From positions 1,612,001 to 1,676,000 of the forward strand of contig JAMYGW020000003.1 in assembly GCA_025617375.2 (NCBI GenBank): a DNA stretch of 64,000 bases. The letters run 5' to 3'. A program made the translations under genes and the position numbers. A model generated the notes under the pieces. The model searched no databases. It saw nothing but the letters and a program-made list of their open reading frames with translations, and was not told where the DNA came from. Below are positions 56,298 through 64,000 of this stretch, one piece after another; the stretch's first letter is position 1, and each line of letters opens with the position of its first letter. The stretch comes from Acarospora socialis (lineage: Eukaryota > Ascomycota > Lecanoromycetes > Acarosporales > Acarosporaceae).

Positions 56298-57202
56298 CTT
56301 TATACCAGAAGATAGCCGAGGAGGTGTCGCAGCCAGGCACTGTGATCTTCGAAGTCACCAAGTCGGTTCGGTTTCAGAAGGTAAAGTGAAGAGTAAGTTA
56401 GGTGAGGTCAGTATGCGGCTGTTTTCTGGTTGTTAATTGGCACGTCGACTTCAGCACTAGCAATATCATGTGACTCGCGTCAATTAAGCGCTGCTGGAAG
56501 GCACGCATGTTTGATCACGTGCTGATCACGTGTCAATATGCTATAATAAGTCTAGTGACTTCGACCATGATATACGAGTAAGATGGGATCTGAGGTATTG
56601 GTGTTTCTGTTTTAACTATCTTACCGTCTTACCGGACCTGCCTCAATTACAACCATTCAACAGTTGACAATAAAAGGGGTACCGCCTTCACCCATCCACC
56701 ACAGTCCCGCATGAGAGAGTTCAGGTTGCAGTGAACTCTGCCCCACCTTATGAGTCGGGTAGGCGACAGTGCAACTAACGCAGAGATTGAGTGAGAGTTT
56801 GAATCGCAGCTTGATTAATATCAATATTCGGAAAATCAATACATGTCAGAAATAAGCTCTATACTGAACCATGGAACAATAGTAATGAATTACCATGTTG
56901 CAGCCTGAAAAGATTGATCTCCCCATTGATATTGATATTGTAGCCAAAGCCAATAAGAGGCCGTTCCCCCACACTCACAGCCCACTCTTTCACTTTCTAT
57001 TTCTATTGGCTCGACCCTGACATTGCGGCGGCTGTCCACCTTTGTGAACAAACCACCTCGCATGAAGCTCCCCTTTACCTAACCTTCACCCCAACAAGAC
57101 ACTGCAGATGAGCGACGGAGCTGTTGAAAAATACTTCGGCTTTATTCAGATTCAATCACCCCATATCGCCTCCTCCTAGTGGCAGAGAGAACAACTGCAA
57201 CC
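56298..57202. promoter_or_regulatory. Divergent promoter region, SPT6 and MAPKK gene
   Basis: 905 bp with repeated TCACGTG-like boxes near 56516-56530. CT-rich leader sequence precedes the MAPKK start. No gene is visible; short minus-strand frames near 56660-56840 lack motifs. Confidence 0.45.
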
Positions 57203-59030
57203 ATGTCCGACGGCTTCAAAGGCCGAACGCTGAAGCGCAAGAACGTCAAAGGGCTCGCTCTAAGCGCACCGCAGCCTAAATCTCTAGGTCCCTCTGCCGG
57301 CGATGCACAAATACCAGGGGCGATCGGTAATGAGTACGATCGTCCGGATACACTCGAGATAGGCATGGAATTCAACATCAATCTGCGAAGTGAAGACTTG
57401 ATCGTTGTGAAGGAGCTCGGTGCGGGCAATGGAGGGACCGTCAGCAAGGTCTTTCATGCTGCCACAAGGGTGGTCATGGCGAAGAAGGTCCGAAAGCTGA
57501 GTCGAAAGCACCTCTATCATGAGGGCTGCAAAGGGTTCCAAAACAATAGCTCATTGTCGACAGGTCATCCACGTCGAAGCGAAGACGGCGGTCCGTAAGC
57601 AGATCGTAAGGGAACTGCATATTATGCATGACTGTAACTCGCCGAACATTGTGTCCTTTTACGGGGCATTCCTGAACGACGCTGGGGATGTCATCATGTG
57701 CATGGAATACATGGATTGCGGGTGAGTGCAGATAGAGCTCGGTGGACTGAAACGTTGGCGGACGGGACCGCTAACAAGTGTTAAGGTCGCTGGATCGTAT
57801 CTCGAAAGACTTTGGACCCGTTCGTGTCGACGTGCTTGGGAAAATTGCCGAGGCCGTTCTTGGTGGACTGAACTACATATACGAGGTTCACCGTATTATG
57901 CACCGAGACATCAAACCCTCGAACGTCCTCGTGAACTCGCGTGGCGACATCAAGCTATGTGATTTTGGCGTGTCTGGTGAGCTCGTCAACTCGGTTGCGA
58001 ACACCTTCGTTGGTACTTCCACATACATGGCACCGGAGCGTATTCAAGGTGCCGCCTACTCGATCAAATCAGACGTGTGGAGTGTAGGGTTGACACTGAT
58101 GGAATTGGCGATTGGCAAATTTCCATTCGATTCGAGCGACTCAACGGCAGGCGATCGAGCGAGTGCTTATCCTACTGGAATTCTTGACCTACTTCAACAA
58201 ATCGTTCACGAGCCAGCGCCAAAGCTTCCGAAGAGCGACGCCTTTCCCCCTATTCTTGATCAGATGATTCAGAAATGCCTGCTCAAAGACCCCGAGAAGC
58301 GGCCCACACCGCGAGAGCTCTATGTAGGTTCATCATTCAGTGTGTCTTCGGTATTAGGTGCGCTGATGGCGTTATACAGGACAAAGATCACTTCCTCCAA
58401 GCTGCTAAACGTACACCCGTCAATCTCCAGGAATGGGCGGTTAGCATGTTGGAACGGCATAACCGCAAATCCCACTTGGCACCTCAGCTTTCTCCGTCAA
58501 CCAAGGCTCTCCTACGTGACGGGTCCGGCTCCACCACGTCAACCTCTTCTCCCTCTAAAGACTCTCGAACTCCTACATCCGCCGAAATCCCCATCGCGAC
58601 CGACGAGGGCAGAGCCTTGTCTCCGCCTCTGCAAACCAGTATCAGACATCCCGCCAACAAGCAGCAACAGCCCGACTCTCACTATGGGCGTTCAGCTCCT
58701 GGCGACACCACGGCTAGCTACGATGCAACTGATGTGAATGGTAGTAGAGGCATGCAACAGTATGAAGAGCCACAACAACAACAGCAGCAATCTCGTCCGA
58801 CCTTCCCACCACGCACCTCCAGTTCCTCTGCAATGTCAGGCCATCCTCGCGCAGGCGGAAACTTCGGCATGCAAACCACCACTTTACCCATCCGGCCCGC
58901 ACCCCCTCCATCCGGACCACTACCACCTCCACCCTCTTCGAGCCTCGGACGCTCGCATCAGCACGGCTCATCACGGCGCCAAGGCATGGCTGGATTGCTC
59001 TACTCCAACGGTGACTCGACACAGCATTGA
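57203..59030 (+). CDS. STE7: MAP kinase kinase, STE7-type
   Basis: Four exons (57203-57487, 57564-57721, 57786-58323, 58380-59030) give 543 residues. It phosphorylates the Fus3/Kss1-type MAPK in the mating and invasive-growth cascade. The N-terminus RTLKRKNVKGLAL is a MAPK-docking site (basic cluster, then L-x-L). Kinase motifs: G-loop ELGAGNGGTV, MAKKVIHVEA with the ATP lysine, RDIKPSNVLVN in the catalytic loop, DFGVSGELV, and activation-loop SVANTFVGT holding the Ser and Thr for the upstream MAPKKK, then APERIQG. The kinase domain is complete. The C-terminal third is low complexity (QQQQQ, Ser/Pro-rich), as in filamentous-fungal Mst7/Ste7 proteins. The first junction AKK|VIHV restores the canonical block. 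Confidence 0.93.
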
Positions 59031-59863
59031 CATCTGTCAGCGTCCCCGCATGGCTCTTACCTTCAATTCACATGAATCATTGGCCCACAGCTCCTCAGTC
59101 TCACCCCAAGCCTCGACATGATTGCCATACTTTTCACATTTAGTTCCACGATGTCAGGATAGAAGCGAGCTCGTCGGATTTCCTTCCCAATTCATACTTT
59201 TCAAATGTACACCGGTTCCCTTCGAGGGTATTTCATGTCTCATATGTTTCCTCTTTCTAGGTGTGGGAGAGCCAGCGGCCACATCCTCCAGCACATCTCA
59301 CCATATGCATTCTTAGGCGTCACTAGCAGCTGTCTGATGTGGGGAGGCGGGGGATGTGGGGGTTCTTGCGTGCAGGGTGTGTCGTAGTCTCGAATCTTAC
59401 ACATAGCTTGCCTGGGGTGGGGCGTTGAGTTGGGTTGAGATTAGGTTTATGTGTGGAATTCATGATGTTGAAATATGCGCGTATGTGGTGGGCGTGAGGC
59501 TGGCTGTCGTCGATGCGTGATCAATGTGACTACTGATGAGCATTAAGCAGAACTGCAAAGCCACAGCAGTAGTGGTAGAACTACTCCCACTAAGCCGAAT
59601 CTGCCGGTCGAAAACAGCCACCTTGTGGAAGAAACCTCTATCGTCCTACAAGCAACGATGCTATCTTACATACGGTACGCAAAGCAGGAATAACGTCAAG
59701 CCCATCGACAAGCATGATTAGATCATCATAGTAGCAAGCAAGACAAGACAAGACAAGCAAAGATGGTATCAAGCGCTGGCTCTCCCTCCCCCTGACCCGT
59801 TTTTCCTGCTAATCTCGCACTCAACTCGAGCAACACCAGCAACAAAAACTCCCCTCACCTCCC
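59031..59863. other. Intergenic with an ACAAG microsatellite
   Basis: 833 bases between convergent stops. A short run of ACAAG units lies at about 59738-59759. No gene is supported. Confidence 0.5.
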
Positions 59864-60868
59864 CTAGCCATAAAACCAATACTGCGCTGCATACCTCACC
59901 CGCACCACCTCACCCTTCCCCTTTCCCTCACACTCCCCGCCCACCACCCCACCCACCGTCTCCACTCTATACACCTCCTTCAACGCCCCTCCGCCTGCCT
60001 CTTTCCCATCGGCATACCCACCATCCACCCTGTCCAACACCAACCAATCCACACTCCCCGCCTCCGAGCTCTTAATCCCCGCCACCTTCTTCCCCTTCAG
60101 AACACCCAACCGCGGCCGCAGATCCCACGTCGGGACGCTCGCCGTGTCGAAGAAGTGGTGTCCCAGGACCGGAATATCGAATATCCCTGCGCCGGTTTGC
60201 CCAGCCGCGTCGTTGTCGGCGTCGGCGTCTTTGCCGTTCTTGTCCTTCGACGAGGTGAGGAAGGACGGGAAGGCGAAATGGTACAGGTAGTGGGTGAGGA
60301 AATTCAGGACCGATTGGGCGAGCGTTTGGGAGAGGGCGGGTGGTTGGGTGGCGCAGAGGCGGCCGAGGAGGGGCGTGGCGTCGTAGAGGGTTGCGAGGGC
60401 GCCGGCGGGCGTGGGCGGGCCGGAGGAGGCCTTGCAGGTGTAGTTTTGGTAGCCGCGGGCTACTGTGATTGCTTTGAGGGCGAGGGTTGGGGACGGGGGT
60501 GGGAGGGTGGAGGGGCCTGTGGGCGGGTTAGTGGCGGTGCGCTCGAGGAGGGGTTTGGGCTGGCAGCGGTGGGGCTTTGGGAGAGGGGGGTTTTGAGGTT
60601 AAGGTATAAAGGAGGAGGAAGTGTAGAGGGACGAGATAGAATGGTGGAGACGCTGGGACTGGTGGTTGAGTTCGACGAGTCGAGCTCGAAAAACTGGAAC
60701 TGGGGTAAAGAGCTTACCTTCGGAGAGAGGAACGGTGTACTTTGAAAAATCAAACCCATGCTCCTGCTGCCGTCTGAGTACAGCAGGCAACGCGCAGGCA
60801 TCTTGTAGGAAAGCAAACAAGAAGGTGAAGACGAACAGCACGACGGAACTGTGGAATCGTGACATCAT
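59864..60868 (-). CDS. Secreted DUF3455-like protein
   Basis: Two exons, 60868-60718 and 60516-59864, joined across a 201-nt intron (donor GTAAGC, acceptor CCACAG), give 267 residues. Residues 1-27 are a signal peptide (LFVFTFLFAFLQDACALP). After the join the text runs EGPSTLPPPSPTLALKAITVARGYQNYTC, where the ARGYQNYTC segment is the landmark of DUF3455, a family seen in secreted fungal proteins. Later parts are IFDIPVLGHHFFDTASVPTWDL, SVDWLVLDRVDG, VYRVETVGG and the final RYAAQYWFYG. The role is unknown. Two ATGs stand side by side at the start; the first is used here. Family name is from memory of the motif order. Confidence 0.72.
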
Positions 60869-62239
60869 GTGTATGGACGTTTGAAGAGGGAATAATTGAC
60901 AGGAACTGGTGGAACAACAAAGAGTAAGGTATCACGAAGAGAGTCGTGGGGAGTGCACGACGAAGTGCATGAGCGTTGGGTTCCGAAGACGTCAGTCGGA
61001 GATCAGCTCGACGGACAAGGAAGGTACGGATAGTATCGAGCCCTCAATCCTCGGAGCAGGCGCCAGCCACATGGAACGCCATGTACCGTAACTTCCAAAA
61101 GTAAAAGTACGGGAAACTGTTGTATGTGAGGGTATAAAGTACATTGTGTGTGGGTGCTCACATCTTTTATAAGGAGTATATATACACATCCGTGCCTCTG
61201 AACATCTGACGCTCGACAACAGATCTCGTGGGAAATCAAAGGAACTGAAACTTTAATCTTACGCCTTGCATTGCCTTTTGCGACGAGGAGGTGTCCTGCA
61301 GCAGCACTGTACGACGTACTTTGCCTTGCCGCATGTATCTAAAAGGAAAGTGCGAGTACATCTAATATTCTATGTCAGATTGTTGGTGTTGGATGTTGGT
61401 GTGGTGTTTTTGTCGTTGCTTTCTCCGTGCCGCGTCCCCGCTCTCGAAATGGATTCCTTCCCGAAGCCCACAAATGCCCTGTGCTAGGTGAGTGATACAC
61501 CAAAATGCGTGGCGAGCACGTACGAAGATGGAAAAGGAAGGAACGGCTAAGGCAGACTTTGTGAGACCTGAACAGATCCGACCAGCGAAAATAGACCACG
61601 AAATAAGAATCTTAAGCAGGAGTGCGGCAGGGTCCTTCCGCGCGTGGGTAATCGAACGGAAGAGAGAGGTGATAAGTAGATCCTCGGAAAGTACAGCATT
61701 TTGCGACGTCTTGGCTCTTCAGTAGACGCCGTGAGGTTGAATTTGCTGCGCGTCCCCGTTGGAACTGTGTCACATAGGTAACAGCTCAGTGACTGCGATA
61801 TTAGCTGCCATGATTGTAATTACAACGACACGCAACAGTCATATCGAACCAGTAAACGGTGGTGCTAGAGGAGAAACTCAGGGCTTCATCCAATGTTCTG
61901 TTTGTTGATCTGCGGTCGGGACAAGAATAGCAGCAACAAAATGCAGGCACATGCAGTCCTTCGCTTTGTTAGATACTAACCATCCCGCATTCAGAGTACC
62001 CTGCATTGTCGTAAAGAGGGCAAGTCGGTCATCTCTCGTAGCGAACAACGTAGCTTCGTACTGTGTAGCGCCCCATAGATTCTGTTTCCTGGACTTCACT
62101 GGCTCTGAGAGCCTCAACGTTGACTAATCGCAAATCTAATCCAGCATATATACACTCACAACACAAGAGAGGACAACCGGCAAAGCAAGACCAACATCAT
62201 ACCAGCACTTCTACTGAATTGACCACAACCAAAATACCA
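60869..62239. other. Gene-poor region, no gene seen
   Basis: About 1.4 kb upstream of the DUF3455-like gene and beyond the 3' end of the kinase-like gene. Several short frames on both strands lack motifs or clear splice partners. No repeat or RNA was found. Confidence 0.45.
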
Positions 62240-64000
62240 TCATCTGCCCGTCCTGCGCATTCGTGAGAAGAAATTCCTTACCTTCCCCGCGAAACCTTTG
62301 GCTTGTCGACCGCCCTGCAACACCTCCCCAGCGACTCGGACATTCGCCGGCAGCGCACGACCTTGCTGCTCGTTGAGGCTAATGTAACTGTCACGGGGAC
62401 CCGGTTCGGCTCGACGACGATGAGCTTGAGGATTGGGATACTCGGGGATTCGCGCAAACTGGAGCCCGTTGCCGATAGCCACATAACCCGGTGGCGGTGG
62501 GCGGGGATTCCGCGCGACATCGCACAGGTTGTTGAAGTCAACCCGGTGTCGATAGAACCAGTCCGTTCGCCTAAAGTATCTGTCCCTAAAGCCATCGGCA
62601 CTCCTGTATTTTGCCTGCATTTCCTGGGTGAACAGCACCGATGTTTCGGTGAGACCACGTGCGGAAATATCGGCTTGCGCTCGTTGCTCCAGGGCTGTTT
62701 GCCCCTCCAGCATTGACTCTGACTTTTCTTTGGTAGTGAGGTATAAACTATGCGCACTGGGTCGATCACGGCCGTCGGGAGCTCTACATTGGTCGACCAG
62801 GCGAGTCAATTCTTCAGAGTACGGCCAATAGTCCCAACCCCACCCTTCTTGAAGCCCTTCTAGGAGCAAGGGGACGGTGTGGCTTGGATAGCGTAATTTC
62901 GCGCATCGCATGAATTCCATCATCGTGTCTCCCAAAGAATGCACGTCCGAATGACTACCGGGAAACGGGTAAGTAACTTGAGGGTCGCCGCGTAGCTCGG
63001 GTCTCATTTCCTGGCACGCGGGCCATGTTAGAACATTTAACCTTCGGTAGGTGGATTACACTCACCGGCGCGGTAAAGCCTGGCGTTCCTCCCACCCCAT
63101 ACTTTCGTTTGAAGTCACGAATCATCTCATTGGGTATCGTGAACGACATGCCTACCGATGCATATCAGCACTGTCTTGGTCAGACATCAGAATGTTAATG
63201 CCTACCGAAATCTGCCAGCCTCAAGTTAGGGTAATAAGGATTCACCTCAGGGTCAGGAGAGTCCATGAGTACTAATTCAAGTCAGCAAATGCTACTTCAT
63301 GAGTGCGTCTCGTATTTACTGTTCGGCGGTTTCAGATCCGAATGAAGAATTTCCTCCCAACCCTCTTTAGGGTTGGGACCCACACTTCCCCGCTGGCAAT
63401 AGCATAGCGCGGTAGCTATGTTGTAGAATATATGCCAAAGAAAAGCCTCCGGAAAGACAAGACTATGCAAGCAGTATTAGTCGAAGTGCTTCTCAGATGC
63501 TTTAATAAGAGTGATGGCGTACCGTTGCCTGTAATAGAACTCGTGGAGCCTGCCGATATCACCAAGTGGATAGAAGGCATAGATTATCCTCACCCGACGT
63601 TCTTGTTCTAGCGCTGCCCAATCATACACTTCTATGACATTCTTGCAGCCTGCGACATTCAATCTTCGTGTCAAGTGAGCCTCAGAACTATAATCTTTAA
63701 AGAAATCATCGAATCTGGTATTCTTTACGGCCAGTTGATCAAGCGTGGCGTTTTCGCGCTGTCGTTGCCACAGCATCACATCTCCATACCCGCCCTTTCC
63801 CAAAAACTTCTGCGGGGTCCATGTCTCCCTTGGCGGGCCTTGGTCGAGTGTGGCGGCGTCTTCTCGCAAGATTTGTTCTAGATTGTTTGAGCTTGGTGGC
63901 TTGGGCTCATCTTGGTCCGTGAGCTCCTGGAGATAGTATCGCATCGCGTCCTCGGGGAATCCCTCGGAAATAACCTTCCAGATGAATCGTTCAAACCTTT
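62240..64000 (-). CDS. Protein-kinase-like protein, fungal, 5' cut by window
   Basis: The stop is at 62240 and the frame is still open at base 64000 (FERFIWKVISEGFPEDA at the edge), so the N-terminus is missing. Exons separated by short introns carry a G-loop (LGKGGYGDVML), the ATP lysine in LAVKNT, a catalytic loop HSDLKPPN (Ser in place of the Arg of HRD, Asp kept), DFG at the LADF|G junction, then GGTPGFTAPEMRPEL and SDVHSLGDTMMEFM. The long C-terminal part (YRSADGFRDRYFRRTDWFYRHR and a basic tail RNFFSRMRRTGR) is typical of expanded, lineage-specific fungal kinases. Catalysis is possible but an Arg-less HRD type usually needs no activation-loop phosphorylation. Exact borders of the introns between 63480 and 63010 were not fixed. 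Confidence 0.8.

Noticed and set aside
60155-60745. 196-codon plus-strand frame opposite the DUF3455-like gene
   Set aside because: Gly/Arg/Glu-rich antisense reading that spans the intron of the real gene.

Overview
The window reads as nuclear DNA of a filamentous ascomycete (Pezizomycotina). Genes carry short introns of about 46-200 nt with GT..AG borders, they sit closely on both strands, and the housekeeping proteins (TOM70, WRS1, SPT6, RRP4, a STE7-type MAPKK) look like those of moulds rather than yeasts. A dothideomycete is my best guess, but the sequence alone does not prove the class. Exon borders were joined by eye, and most models were checked to sum to a whole number of codons.

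Layout. 0-11.4 kb is metabolic and accessory: a 5'-cut monocarboxylate-type MFS transporter, a CYP504-like P450, a GFA-fold protein, a small secreted protein with six exons, two non-autonomous DNA-transposon candidates, a doubtful or broken gene, and a 2OG-Fe(II) oxygenase with a GC-AG intron. 12.2-27.9 kb is mostly core: an IFRD-type protein, a PRELI/MSF1 protein, cytosolic Trp-tRNA synthetase, an aminodeoxychorismate-lyase-like enzyme, TOM70, a kelch-like membrane protein, and an FHA protein with a C-terminal membrane anchor.

27.9-46 kb is an accessory stretch with long gene-poor gaps and decayed genes. It holds a tiny CxxC protein, a divergent pair made of an AAA ATPase (DUF7025-like) and a DUF7708/NACHT-like protein whose P-loop is gone, a gene that changes frame twice, a decayed patatin-like domain, a SAT4/rhodopsin-like membrane protein, an MFS drug transporter, a shortened Sld3-like protein and a SERAC1-like hydrolase fragment. 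Patatin, SERAC1-like hydrolase and NACHT-like parts are those from which fungal NLR-type non-self recognition genes are built, so this block is the most interesting part of the window.

46-61 kb returns to core genes: two small membrane proteins, exosome subunit RRP4, a tRNA-Val(AAC), a PLD-superfamily enzyme, SPT6, the STE7-type MAPKK and a DUF3455-like secreted protein. The right edge holds a protein-kinase-like gene cut by the window end. I saw no LTR element, retrovirus-like copy, LINE, CRISPR array or rRNA.
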